Shown here in pieces: positions 52,706 through 60,731 of a stretch of DNA of 64,000 bases. The notes below the pieces were generated by a model. That model saw nothing but the letters and a program-made list of their open reading frames with translations, did no database searches and had not been told where the DNA came from. The position numbers and the translations under genes were made by a program. Origin of the DNA: Fibrobacter sp. UWB5 (GTDB lineage: Bacteria; Fibrobacterota; Fibrobacteria; Fibrobacterales; Fibrobacteraceae); contig NZ_MWQH01000001.1 in the NCBI RefSeq assembly GCF_002210295.1, positions 248,001 through 312,000 of the forward strand. The letters are read 5' to 3'. Every line of letters starts with the position of its first letter. Positions within the stretch are counted from its first letter, which is position 1.

Positions 52706-53518
52706 CTATACTTTGTCTGTCAACGGGAAAAGTTGCAGATTCAAACGGTAAACTTGGTTGATGTTTTTACAGCCGTTGGCGAGGGCGATAACGCGCTTGC
52801 GGCATTTGTCGATTTCTTCGGAAATGCGTGCGAATGTCGGGGCGTCGACCCCCATGGTGACGCCCGAAATGTTCTTGTCCTTCGCCTCTACCTTGTCAAT
52901 CGCTTCTTTTGCGAGCTCGGTCATTTCACGATTCATGGAGCGGAGCGCCAGCGGGATTGCCTCGGTAGACCCGGTAATGGCCTTGTCCGCTTGACGGTAA
53001 GTGTTCTCGCCGGTTTCTTCGAGGAACTTTGCCTTGGTCAAAAGTTCAAGCGAATCGCGCACCTGCTGAGCGGTAAAGAGATGCTTGATCTTTTTGGCCA
53101 TGTCCTTGGGGAGTGCGCCCGGCATGAGTGGCGCCAGTTCGCGGACAATGGAATTGATGGACGATTCGTAGTAGGCGAACGTGTCGGCATCGATCACGCG
53201 GACCTTCTGTTCCTTGGCGATTCGGGTGAGCTCCGTAAACGCGGCCTTTTTCTTTTCGTCGTTTGTGGCGTTCCCGAATTCCACCATCTTTTCAAAGTAG
53301 GTGAACTCGTAGCCCGAAAGGTCCATGGCGTTTGCGACTCGCGGGAGCCCGACGCGGCTCAGGCTGCTTTTGCCTTCGCAAACCAGCTTCAGGTACGAGG
53401 GCGAGGCGAATCCGGCGCTCTTCGAAAATTCTCTCCAAGTAAAGCCGGACTTCTTGCGTTCTTCGTAGAAATCCCGCATGTAAAGCCGGTAATCTTGGTA
53501 TTCGGTGATAGGTTTCAT
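52706..53518 (-). CDS. TIGR02147/DUF4423-family protein, putative regulator
   Basis: 270 aa, family typical of Fibrobacter. N-terminal 'EYQDYRLYMRDFYEERKKSGFTWREFSKSAGF' followed by 'SPSYLKLVCEGKSSLSRVGL' is a helix-turn-helix-like region; the C-terminal half is the DUF4423 part, with 'MNREMTELAKEAIDKVEAKDKNISGVTMGVD' and the terminal 'RVYRLNLQLFPLTDKV'-like ending (here QVYRLNLQLFPL). A DNA-binding role is inferred from the fold and from pairing with lipoprotein genes. Divergent from the paralogue at 53777-54640. Confidence 0.9.
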   Translation of the reverse strand: MKPITEYQDYRLYMRDFYEERKKSGFTWREFSKSAGFASPSYLKLVCEGKSSLSRVGLPRVANAMDLSGYEFTYFEKMVEFGNATNDEKKKAAFTELTRIAKEQKVRVIDADTFAYYESSINSIVRELAPLMPGALPKDMAKKIKHLFTAQQVRDSLELLTKAKFLEETGENTYRQADKAITGSTEAIPLALRSMNREMTELAKEAIDKVEAKDKNISGVTMGVDAPTFARISEEIDKCRKRVIALANGCKNINQVYRLNLQLFPLTDKV

Positions 53519-53776
53519 GTTGATTTCCTCCTGCTTCTAATATAGCTCTAAAAACTCAAAAGTCAATAGTACGTGATACAAAAATCTTTAAATTTTGCTA
53601 AAAATGCGAAAAATTGTGATGTACAAAAAATATTTTTATGCGAATGAAACAAAAGACGGCCTGTATGATACAGAACCTGGACCGGGGGTGTTGAGAATTG
53701 CTGTTGAAAATTATGCAACGGAACTTTGTGTCTCTCAATGGATTGTAAACATTTTCTATCTATATTTGGGTAAATT
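53519..53776. promoter_or_regulatory. Divergent regulatory spacer between two TIGR02147-lipoprotein pairs
   Basis: 258 nt, AT-rich, no supported ORF. Related words GTACGTGATACAAAAA, GTGATGTACAAAAA and TATGATACAGAA recur and may be binding sites. The minus-strand gene has AGGAGG close to its start; the plus-strand gene has no clear ribosome-binding site. Confidence 0.4.
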
Positions 53777-54640
53777 ATGGCTATGCCCGAAGTATTAGAC
53801 TATTTGGAATACCGCGAGTTCCTGAAGGATTGGTTTGTCGAAACCAAGAAAGGCAGCCCCTTCACCTCGTACCGCTATCTTGGTCAGAAGACCGGTGTTG
53901 ACCCGGCCTGGCTTGTGCGCGTTTTCCAGAAAGAAGGGCATTTGAACGAAGGCACGCTCCCGGCGTTCATCCGTATTTGCGGACTCGACGACCGCCGTGC
54001 CGAATACTTCAAGACTTTATACCGTTTCAACAAGACCAAAGCCAAGCAGACTCTTTCGGAACTGTACTATCGACTCATGGAATTGCGTTCCATGGAAACC
54101 CGAATCCTGTCGACGCCGGAACTTTCGTATTTCGGTAGCTGGGCTTGCGCCGCGCTCCGCGCCTTGATTGGCATTACCAAGGATACCAGCGATATCGGCA
54201 AGCTCGGCAAGAGCCTGAGTCCTGCCATTTCGCAGGACGAAGCCCGCTCTGCCCTTGGCATTTTAAAACAGCTTGGCCTTGTCGTGCCCGATGGCAACGG
54301 CGGTTGGAACATTACCGACCAGATTATCAGTACCGGCGGCGAAGTCAAGAGCCAGGCGGTTCGCGACTTCCACAGGCATACGATCGAACTTGCGCAAGAA
54401 TCGATCGACCGCCACAAACCCGAAGAACGCGATATTTCGTCTGTGGTGTTTACGGCCGATGAATCCGACCTGCCTGAAATCCGCCACCGTATCGAAGAAT
54501 TCCGTAGAGGTCTGTTGCAGTTCGCCCGCAAGAGCGAACGCGCCGACCGTGTGTATGCTTTGAATATTGCGATGTTCCCTTTGTCTGACAAGGTGGACGA
54601 CCCTGATACCGGAGCCGCTCCGCAAAACAAGGGGGTGTAA
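53777..54640 (+). CDS. TIGR02147/DUF4423-family protein, putative regulator
   Basis: 287 aa, paralogue of the product of 52706-53518. N-terminal 'VLDYLEYREFLKDWFVETKKGSPFTSYRYLG' and C-terminal 'FHRHTIELAQESIDRHKPEERDISSVVF' followed by 'RVYALNIAMFPLSDKV' match the family. The start may be ATG 53777 or 53783. Its stop overlaps the lipoprotein gene start (TAATG), so regulator and lipoprotein are translationally coupled. Confidence 0.9.
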   Translation: MAMPEVLDYLEYREFLKDWFVETKKGSPFTSYRYLGQKTGVDPAWLVRVFQKEGHLNEGTLPAFIRICGLDDRRAEYFKTLYRFNKTKAKQTLSELYYRLMELRSMETRILSTPELSYFGSWACAALRALIGITKDTSDIGKLGKSLSPAISQDEARSALGILKQLGLVVPDGNGGWNITDQIISTGGEVKSQAVRDFHRHTIELAQESIDRHKPEERDISSVVFTADESDLPEIRHRIEEFRRGLLQFARKSERADRVYALNIAMFPLSDKVDDPDTGAAPQNKGV

Positions 54641-55881
54641 TGCGCAACCTCAATGAAAATTTGTATTTTTGGGATGTGTTGAAGAAGACCCCCGCAAATA
54701 TGGCTAAGTTCGCCGCGACCTCGTTTCTTGCCCTTTCTTTCGGGCTTGGTCTTTCGGCTTGTAGCGAAACCAAAACAGCCGGCGGTGGCCCGAGCGGTAC
54801 CGAAGCGGGTAACGCAATTACCGCACAGATTTTGACAGCCGAAAAGTCTCCGGCGGCTCTCGCTAAGGTGCGTCTCATGGACAGCGAAGCTCTCGGCGAC
54901 GAAAAGGCTTATTCTGCCGAAGCCGACAAGAATGGTAACGTGACTATCGAAGGCGTTGAAGACGGCGACTACACGCTCGAAGCGAAACTCGCTGGCGAAG
55001 CCTTGCAGATTCCGGTCCAGGTGAAGGGCGCAAGTGTCGACCTCGGTAAGGACAGACTTAAAAAGACTGCGACCGTTTCTGGCTCTGTGGGTGACAAGTC
55101 CCTGAAGGGCGTTGTCAAGGTCCGCGGCCTGGAACATTCCGCCAAGGTGAAAGACGGCAACTTCACGCTGGATTCCCTGCCTGAAGGCGTGCTCAGCCTG
55201 GTGTTTATTCCCGATGTCGAAGACGTCGATACCAGCAGCACCTATTTGAAGGTCCTCGCAGGCGAAAGCACTGTGTCCGGCTCGTTCGCTGACGAAAGCC
55301 GAGCCCTGTTGCTCGAAGACTTCCAGGATTCCAACTACCAGAACCGCTTTATGCCGGCACGTACCTACGATGGTGGTTGGTGGTATTTTGACTTCTCTGC
55401 CGACAACGTGACCCCTGACTTTGTGATTGGTGAAAACCATCTCTTTACGCTTGCGAACGAAGACGGAAACATCTCTGCTCACGTGGCGGCCCACTTCGGC
55501 GATATCATCAAGGATTCTACCGGAGTCGCTCACTGGCCCTGGGCAACCATGGGAGTCGAACTGGGCAAGAGCGACAAGGCGCTTTGCAATGACATCTCGT
55601 CGGTGGATTCCGTCGCCTTCCGCATCAAGGGTATCGGTTCCGTGGTGTTTAACATTATTGATTCCAATCTGAAACCGGACCATCAGAAGTTGATTCAGTC
55701 CGAATATGGCCTTGATAGCGTTTGGGTGCGAGTGAGTGTGCCGCTGCTGGCCGACAAGGAAGCCTTCAAGTGCGTCAACCAGCTGGCTTGGGATTTCAAG
55801 ACGATCGACGGCTACGCCGAAGTCTGGCTCGACGATGTCGAACTGATCGGTGGCGATCGCCTCTCCATTTGGGAGAAATAG
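54640..55881 (+). CDS. Lipoprotein with carboxypeptidase-regulatory-like repeats and a C-terminal carbohydrate-binding-like domain
   Basis: 413 aa. Lipoprotein signal with lipobox LSAC (Cys at about 41), a Gly-rich stretch 'GGGPSGTEAGNAIT' common in Fibrobacter surface lipoproteins, one or two beta-sandwich peptidase-regulatory-like segments (about 65-220, 'GNVTIEGVEDGDYTLEAKL'), then a C-terminal jelly-roll-like part ('LLLEDFQDSNYQNRF', 'GGWWYFDFSADN', 'AEVWLDDVELIGG') like CBM11/CIA30-type domains. Surface carbohydrate binding is plausible. Coupled to the TIGR02147 gene before it and to the methyltransferase gene after it. Confidence 0.8.
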   Translation: MRNLNENLYFWDVLKKTPANMAKFAATSFLALSFGLGLSACSETKTAGGGPSGTEAGNAITAQILTAEKSPAALAKVRLMDSEALGDEKAYSAEADKNGNVTIEGVEDGDYTLEAKLAGEALQIPVQVKGASVDLGKDRLKKTATVSGSVGDKSLKGVVKVRGLEHSAKVKDGNFTLDSLPEGVLSLVFIPDVEDVDTSSTYLKVLAGESTVSGSFADESRALLLEDFQDSNYQNRFMPARTYDGGWWYFDFSADNVTPDFVIGENHLFTLANEDGNISAHVAAHFGDIIKDSTGVAHWPWATMGVELGKSDKALCNDISSVDSVAFRIKGIGSVVFNIIDSNLKPDHQKLIQSEYGLDSVWVRVSVPLLADKEAFKCVNQLAWDFKTIDGYAEVWLDDVELIGGDRLSIWEK

Positions 55882-56618
55882 TGACCGTTCGCTCTGTTAC
55901 CAGCAACCAAATCGACATCTACAAGAATTTAGAAGCCGTGGTGCGCAAGTACGCTGCCACGACTTTTTTGCGTCCGGTGGCAGACCATACCCGCGAAGCG
56001 TTTGAAATGGCCTCGGATTTCGTGCGCTCTTTTTATGGGTCTAAGGCTACAGGGCGTTTGGATCTTGTGCTGGATTCCGGCTGCGGTACCGGCGAAAGCA
56101 CCATCCATTTGGCCCGCAAGTTCCCGAATGTCCCGGTCATCGGAATCGACAAGTCGTCGGTGCGGCTCTCGAAAGCCGGCAATGAACGACAGCTCGAAGT
56201 TTCGGCGGGCGGTTCTTGCGATGTGCCGGCGAATGCCTTCTGGGTGCGTGCGGAACTGCTGGATTTCTGGCGCCTCGCGCTCGATCGCGTGCAGGCGGGC
56301 GAGTGGAATGTCCTGCACCATGCGCTTTACTACCCGAACCCCTGGCCCAAGGAAAGCGAGGCTACTCGGCGCTTTCATTTGCACCCGATTTTCCCGGTAC
56401 TCATGCGCCTGAGCCCGGTCACGGAACTCCGCACCAATTGGGAAATCTATGCCTGCGAATACAAAGAAGCCGCCCGCATTGCAGGCGACTGTCTCTCGTT
56501 AAATGTCAGCGCCGAGTGCTCGGCCTTTAGTCCCGAGAATCCTGAAACCGCCTTCGAACGTAAGTATCAAACCGCCGGCCAGGAATTATACAGGACGCTG
56601 GTTAGAGTCTGTCCTTAA
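55881..56618 (+). CDS. TrmB-like tRNA (guanine-N7)-methyltransferase family protein
   Basis: 245 aa from a GTG overlapping the previous stop (TAGTG) with GGAGAA upstream. Rossmann-type SAM motif VLDSGCGTGESTIHLA, acidic motif II VIGIDKS, and the TrmB signature YPNPWPKESEATRRFHLHPIF (family FPDPWPKxxHxxRR). The family methylates G46 of tRNA. Differences from the consensus (YPNPWP, SGCG) leave open a divergent relative. It overlaps the convergent lipoprotein gene by 17 nt. Confidence 0.82.
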   Translation: MTVRSVTSNQIDIYKNLEAVVRKYAATTFLRPVADHTREAFEMASDFVRSFYGSKATGRLDLVLDSGCGTGESTIHLARKFPNVPVIGIDKSSVRLSKAGNERQLEVSAGGSCDVPANAFWVRAELLDFWRLALDRVQAGEWNVLHHALYYPNPWPKESEATRRFHLHPIFPVLMRLSPVTELRTNWEIYACEYKEAARIAGDCLSLNVSAECSAFSPENPETAFERKYQTAGQELYRTLVRVCP

Positions 56619-57810
56619 GCCACGTGAGGAAGGCGCGGTTCTTGCGCGTGAACTTCACTTCGATTTCGGCTCCATCCTTCACGATAAATTCCGAAAGGCC
56701 GTACTTGCTGTCCGGATTGCCCCAGTCGTAAGTATAACCCAGGCGAGTCCACGGACCGGCATCCTTACTGCGCGATACTTTTTCCTTGTCGAACCAGTTC
56801 TTGAACCACATGGCGTTTGCGGTGGTGTCTTCTTCAAGCGTGTTCGTGAAGGTCGTATTCATCATGTTGCTGTTGATTTCGGGGAAGAATGCCGGACGGA
56901 ATACGTCGGTCACTCGTACCCAGAACACGGTAAAGTACCTGTTGTCCGTTTCGGGGGACTTGCCCAAAAGCTGCTTCAAGCGGATATCCCAGTTGTCCAC
57001 CTTGTCGTGGTTCTCGCGGAACCATTTCAGGAATTCCTTGTCGGTGTAGGCCCAGAGCACTTCATCGTCTTTCAGGGTGGTCACTTCGCCATCCTTGAAA
57101 CGGTCCGGGTCGTTGTGCCAGGTCACCAGCACCACCTGGGTGTTGTCACCGCTCAAGCTTGCCATGTCGGAACCTTCTTCGATGGTAACCAGCGGGTAAA
57201 TATCATCGTTAGTGAGGTTCTTGGCGGTTTCGCGAGCGGCCTTGTACTGTTCTCGGTAAAGGGAGTCGCGGTTCATGAAGGTCACCACGCTACCCTTGGT
57301 GTCGATCACGTCGCAGTAAGGGATGTTCGGGTAACCGGCGGCCACTTCGTTCTTTTCGAAGTATTCGCTTAGGAGGTCGTCGTTGTGCGAGAACAGGTTG
57401 TCGTTTTCGAGGAACGAAATCACGATCTTGCAGAATCCCTTGTCCGGAATCTTCACGGCGTACGGGAAGGGCTTCTTGCCGTTGTCGGTGGTATCGAGCG
57501 TGAGCTTGGTTTCGTCGATACCGCAGGCGTATTCGTACTTGTACAGCGGGGCGATGCCTGGCTTCATTTCGCTAATGAACAGGTTGTCCTGATCGTGGCT
57601 CCAGCTCGGCTTCACCACGATCTTCTGGGCGCCAAGCGTTATGTACTGGGGCATCACGTCTTCGCAGTAGAAGGCGGTCTGGCGGAACACGCCGATAATA
57701 CCGGTCTTGTTCTTGTAAACGTCGGGGTCATCCGGCTTGAGCCCCTTAGCGCATCCGGCGATCAGGGTGGCCACCGAAAGGGAAATAGCGAGAATGATTT
57801 TCTTCTTCAT
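56602..57810 (-). CDS. Lipoprotein of unknown function
   Basis: 402 aa, lipobox IAGC (Cys at about 20). The mature protein is Asp/Lys/Trp-rich with several Cys and no recognised domain; the C-terminus 'AEIEVKFTRKNRAFLTWLKDRL' is strongly charged. Monocistronic. The 3' end overlaps the TrmB-like gene. Confidence 0.72.
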   Translation of the reverse strand: MKKKIILAISLSVATLIAGCAKGLKPDDPDVYKNKTGIIGVFRQTAFYCEDVMPQYITLGAQKIVVKPSWSHDQDNLFISEMKPGIAPLYKYEYACGIDETKLTLDTTDNGKKPFPYAVKIPDKGFCKIVISFLENDNLFSHNDDLLSEYFEKNEVAAGYPNIPYCDVIDTKGSVVTFMNRDSLYREQYKAARETAKNLTNDDIYPLVTIEEGSDMASLSGDNTQVVLVTWHNDPDRFKDGEVTTLKDDEVLWAYTDKEFLKWFRENHDKVDNWDIRLKQLLGKSPETDNRYFTVFWVRVTDVFRPAFFPEINSNMMNTTFTNTLEEDTTANAMWFKNWFDKEKVSRSKDAGPWTRLGYTYDWGNPDSKYGLSEFIVKDGAEIEVKFTRKNRAFLTWLKDRL

Positions 57811-58043
57811 AGCGCCGGGAAATATAACTTTTTTTGGATGCCGGCCCGGCCTCGTTGCAGGGGCGGGGGGCGGGCGCGTTCAAAATAGATGTTGATAGAT
57901 TGTTGATAAGTTGAAGAGCCTGTTGGGGAAAGCTCGAAAATGTGAGTAAATCTTGCTTACACAGGCCCTGACCCCTTGATTTATCTAGGAATTTTTCTAA
58001 TTTTGAGACTCAAAAAATTTGACTTTTAATAAAGGTTACTACA

Positions 58044-58199
58044 ATGAAAAGAACATTCCAGCCTCATAATCGTAAGCGCGCCAACAAGCATGGTTTCCGT
58101 GCCCGCATGGAAGACCGTTGGGGTCGTGCTGTTCTGAGCCGTCGTCGCGCCAAGGGTCGCAAGCGCCTCACCGTGAGCGACACCATCTACAAAAAGTAG
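58044..58199 (+). CDS. rpmH: 50S ribosomal protein L34
   Basis: 51 aa, [22 protein letters not shown]... with the basic C-terminus typical of L34. It heads the rpmH-rnpA-yidD-yidC cluster conserved across bacteria. No strong Shine-Dalgarno; AAAGG lies 9 nt upstream. The 233-nt spacer before it has two near-DnaA-box words (TGTTGATAG, TGTTGATAA near 57890-57910) but no dnaA gene. Confidence 0.97.
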   Translation: MKRTFQPHNRKRANKHGFRARMEDRWGRAVLSRRRAKGRKRLTVSDTIYKK

Positions 58200-58217
58200 G
58201 ATTGGCTCATAGCCTCG

Positions 58218-58568
58218 TTGCGCTCCTATAGGCTGCCTAACCAGCCAGCTTATCGGCAAGTAGCCGTCCATGGGAAGTTCATCCGCACGCCGTCGTTCAC
58301 GATGCGTTGGATAGAAAGCCCGGACGGTTTTTGTCGTTTTTGCTTTTTAGCAAAAAAGAAGAACGGTAACGCTGTTTACCGCAACAAGTGCCGTAGATTA
58401 CTGCGGCCCCTGTTTTTTGAAAGGGTTCCCCATATCGCAAAGCCCGTGTGGGCGATGATCATCGTGAGCGACAATTCCGAAGTCATGTCTTCGGAACGCA
58501 TGCGCGAATCGGCGCTCAAGGTGTTCAAGAAAATGGAATGGACCGATGGCTTGGACGCACAAGGTTAA
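58218..58568 (+). CDS. rnpA: Ribonuclease P protein component
   Basis: 116 aa, identified by the RNR-type signature FLAKKKNGNAVYRNKCRRLLRPLF (about residues 43-66) and its place after rpmH. It binds RNase P RNA for tRNA 5' maturation. The frame is the same as rpmH and opens directly after the rpmH stop; the only plausible start is TTG 58218, 18 nt downstream, without a convincing ribosome-binding site. The 3' end overlaps yidD by 23 nt. Confidence 0.87.
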   Translation: MRSYRLPNQPAYRQVAVHGKFIRTPSFTMRWIESPDGFCRFCFLAKKKNGNAVYRNKCRRLLRPLFFERVPHIAKPVWAMIIVSDNSEVMSSERMRESALKVFKKMEWTDGLDAQG

Positions 58569-58803
58569 CGATGTCTTGAAAGGCGCCTTGATTGTGCCTA
58601 TCCGGCTGTACCAGTTGATTCACCCCTTTTTCTTTCATGGGGTTTGCAGGTTCCAGCCGACATGCTCTCAGTACGCGATTGAAGCAATCCAGGTGCATGG
58701 CGTGTTCAAAGGTTTCTTTCTTGCAGTTTATAGAATTTTAAGGTGCAACCCGTTTTGCAAGGGCGGCTATGACCCGGTCCCGCCCAAAAAGGAAAAGAGA
58801 TGA
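58546..58803 (+). CDS. yidD: Membrane protein insertion efficiency factor YidD
   Basis: 85 aa with the family pattern LIxxYQLxHPFFFHGVCRFQPTCSQYAIEAI and GCNPFCKGGYDPVP-like ending (here RCNPFCKGGYDPVPPKK). Small peripheral inner-membrane protein assisting YidC and Sec insertion. Overlaps rnpA and yidC (ATGA). Confidence 0.95.
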   Translation: MAWTHKVNDVLKGALIVPIRLYQLIHPFFFHGVCRFQPTCSQYAIEAIQVHGVFKGFFLAVYRILRCNPFCKGGYDPVPPKKEKR

Positions 58804-60647
58804 ACAAGAATACTCTTATCGGATCAGTCCTTATCGCAGCCATCATGATTTGGTGGTTCTCCATGACGAGCGCAAACAACGAAGCTGCCGAAAAGGCCAA
58901 GCTCGCAAAGCAGGCTGCCGCGAAGGAAGCCGCCGCTCAGGTCGCCGATTCTGCCGAATCTCCGTCCGCAAGCGGACTCGTGCTCCCGGGCTCTACTGCC
59001 GAAGTCAAGGCTGCCCCGGTTCTCGGTGCCGCAAACGTTGCTGCCGATAGCGCCGTGAAGGATTCCTCGGTTGCCGCTAACGACTCTGCCGCCGCCGAAG
59101 CTCCCAAGCCGATTGCCCAGCGCACGGTTACGGTCGAAACCGACAAGTTCATCATGACCCTTTCTAACAAGGGCGGCAAGGTCCAAAGTGTGATCGTCAA
59201 GGCCCTGCCGGATTCCGCAAACCATTTCCCCGAACTCATCCAAGATACGACCCTCGGCGCCCTCGATCTCAAGCTCGGCGGTGCTGACCTTTCCGAAGTC
59301 ATGTTCAATGTCGAAGCTCCGGAATGGATCAATGTCGAAAACGATACCACGGTGCAGTTCGTCTTTACCGATGCCAATGGCAACCAGCTGGTGCGTAGCT
59401 ACGGCTTTACCAAGGCCGGCGTTGCAGTCCGTCAGGTGAACAAGTTCAAGGGTTTCCGCGTCGACAACTACGAGCTCTCCTGGAAGGGCGGCATGCGCGA
59501 AACCGAAGTGATCCCGAAGGGCAAGAGCTTCGGCGGTACCAGCTACTTCTTTAGCGAAGTGATTTTCAAGAACAACGAAATCACCGAACGCGAAACCTTC
59601 TCTGACGCCATGACCTTCGACAACGCCAACTACTACTGGGTCGGTATGCGCCGCAAGTACGTGGCTATGTCGGTGCAGTTCGATTCTCCGGTGCCCGCAC
59701 AGGTCAAGGCCAAGCACATTAACACCGCCACCGAAGGCAACCCGGATCCGGGTACCTACAGCCTCTCCATTGCAGACGCCGTCCGCGGTGATTCTATCGC
59801 TTACAACTTCATGGTGCTCCCGCTCGAATGGTCCGAAGTCGAATCTCTCGGCCAGGGCTACGAAAAGATCATCGTGACCGGTTCCAAGTGGTTCCCCGGT
59901 TCCAGCGTCTGGTTCGTGTGGATTTGCGCCATGCTTCTCAAGTTGCTCAAGTTCTTCTACTCGATCATTCCGAACTACGGCGTCGCCATTATCCTCGTGA
60001 CCTTCATTGTCCGCGGCATCACGACCCCGTTCACTATCAAGCAGCTCAAGTCGACGTCTGCCATGAGCAAGCTCAAACCGCAGCTCGACGAAATCAACGT
60101 GAAGTACCGCAGCGATCCGCAAAAGAAGCAGGCCGCCATCATGGAACTCTACGCCAAGAACGGCGTGAACCCGCTCGCCAGCTGCACCGGCGGCTGCCTC
60201 CCGATGATTATCCAGATGCCGATCTTCATGGGCCTCTTCTTCGTGCTCGGTCGCGCCGTCGAACTCCGCGGCATGCCGGCATTCCTCTGGATTACCGACC
60301 TTAGCCGCAGCGACGTGATTTTCCACGGCTTCAGCATTCCGTTCCTCATGCCCGATGGCCTTGCTCTCCTCCCGTGGATCATGGTGGTGACTACCTACTT
60401 CCAGACCAAGGTGACCATGAGCGGCAACGGCGCCATGGACCCCGCCCAGCAGAAGATGATGGTGTGGATGATGCCTGCCATGATGTTCCTGTTCAGCGCA
60501 GTGATGCCCTCCGGCCTCGTGCTCTACTGGATTGTGTCCAACTTCTGGAGCATCATTCAGTACAAGATCATCCGCCGCGACAACGGCAATAACGGTCCGA
60601 AAACCGTGAACGGCAAGAAAGTCGTCGACGCCGAAATCGTGAAATAA
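58800..60647 (+). CDS. yidC: Membrane protein insertase YidC
   Basis: 615 aa of the Gram-negative type. An N-terminal membrane anchor (about 5-22), an Ala/Ser-rich linker, the large periplasmic beta-domain (about 95-360) and the C-terminal 60KD-IMP domain with five membrane helices (about 375-595), including the cytosolic loop 'STSAMSKLKPQLDEINVKY' and SCTGGCLPMIIQMPIFMGLF. It inserts and folds inner-membrane proteins. Last gene of the cluster. Confidence 0.97.
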   Translation: MNKNTLIGSVLIAAIMIWWFSMTSANNEAAEKAKLAKQAAAKEAAAQVADSAESPSASGLVLPGSTAEVKAAPVLGAANVAADSAVKDSSVAANDSAAAEAPKPIAQRTVTVETDKFIMTLSNKGGKVQSVIVKALPDSANHFPELIQDTTLGALDLKLGGADLSEVMFNVEAPEWINVENDTTVQFVFTDANGNQLVRSYGFTKAGVAVRQVNKFKGFRVDNYELSWKGGMRETEVIPKGKSFGGTSYFFSEVIFKNNEITERETFSDAMTFDNANYYWVGMRRKYVAMSVQFDSPVPAQVKAKHINTATEGNPDPGTYSLSIADAVRGDSIAYNFMVLPLEWSEVESLGQGYEKIIVTGSKWFPGSSVWFVWICAMLLKLLKFFYSIIPNYGVAIILVTFIVRGITTPFTIKQLKSTSAMSKLKPQLDEINVKYRSDPQKKQAAIMELYAKNGVNPLASCTGGCLPMIIQMPIFMGLFFVLGRAVELRGMPAFLWITDLSRSDVIFHGFSIPFLMPDGLALLPWIMVVTTYFQTKVTMSGNGAMDPAQQKMMVWMMPAMMFLFSAVMPSGLVLYWIVSNFWSIIQYKIIRRDNGNNGPKTVNGKKVVDAEIVK

Positions 60648-60660
60648 CGCGCACACGCGT

Positions 60661-60690
60661 CATTGCGAGCCCCGAAAGGGCGAAGCAATC
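60661..60690. repeat. Small palindromic intergenic repeat
   Basis: ATTGC ... GCAAT arms around AGCCC / GGGC form a hairpin of the CATTGCGAG...GCGAAGCAATC type, a word often dispersed in bacterial genomes. A single copy is seen in this window. Confidence 0.45.
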
Positions 60691-60701
60691 TAAATCTTTA
60701 G

Positions 60702-60731
60702 GCCTCGAATTTATTTCGGGGCTTTATTTTT
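60702..60731 (+). terminator. Intrinsic terminator of the rpmH-yidC operon
   Basis: 8-bp stem GCCTCGAA / TTCGGGGC (one G-U) with a following T-rich tract. It overlaps the 3' end of the convergent gene. Confidence 0.65.

Noticed and set aside
57885-57912. DnaA-box-like words near rpmH as an origin of replication
   Set aside because: Only two imperfect boxes, no dnaA or AT-rich unwinding tract, and the rpmH cluster is often distant from the origin outside some phyla.
58824-60656. A 610-codon open frame antisense to yidC
   Set aside because: It mirrors the strongly biased codon use of yidC, encodes a His/Glu/Val-rich composition with no domain, and has no ribosome-binding site. The same applies to long antisense frames over 4873-6144 and 10134-11642.
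60661-60690. A tRNA-like or small RNA gene after yidC
   Set aside because: It is a short hairpin of a common intergenic repeat type; no cloverleaf or promoter is present.
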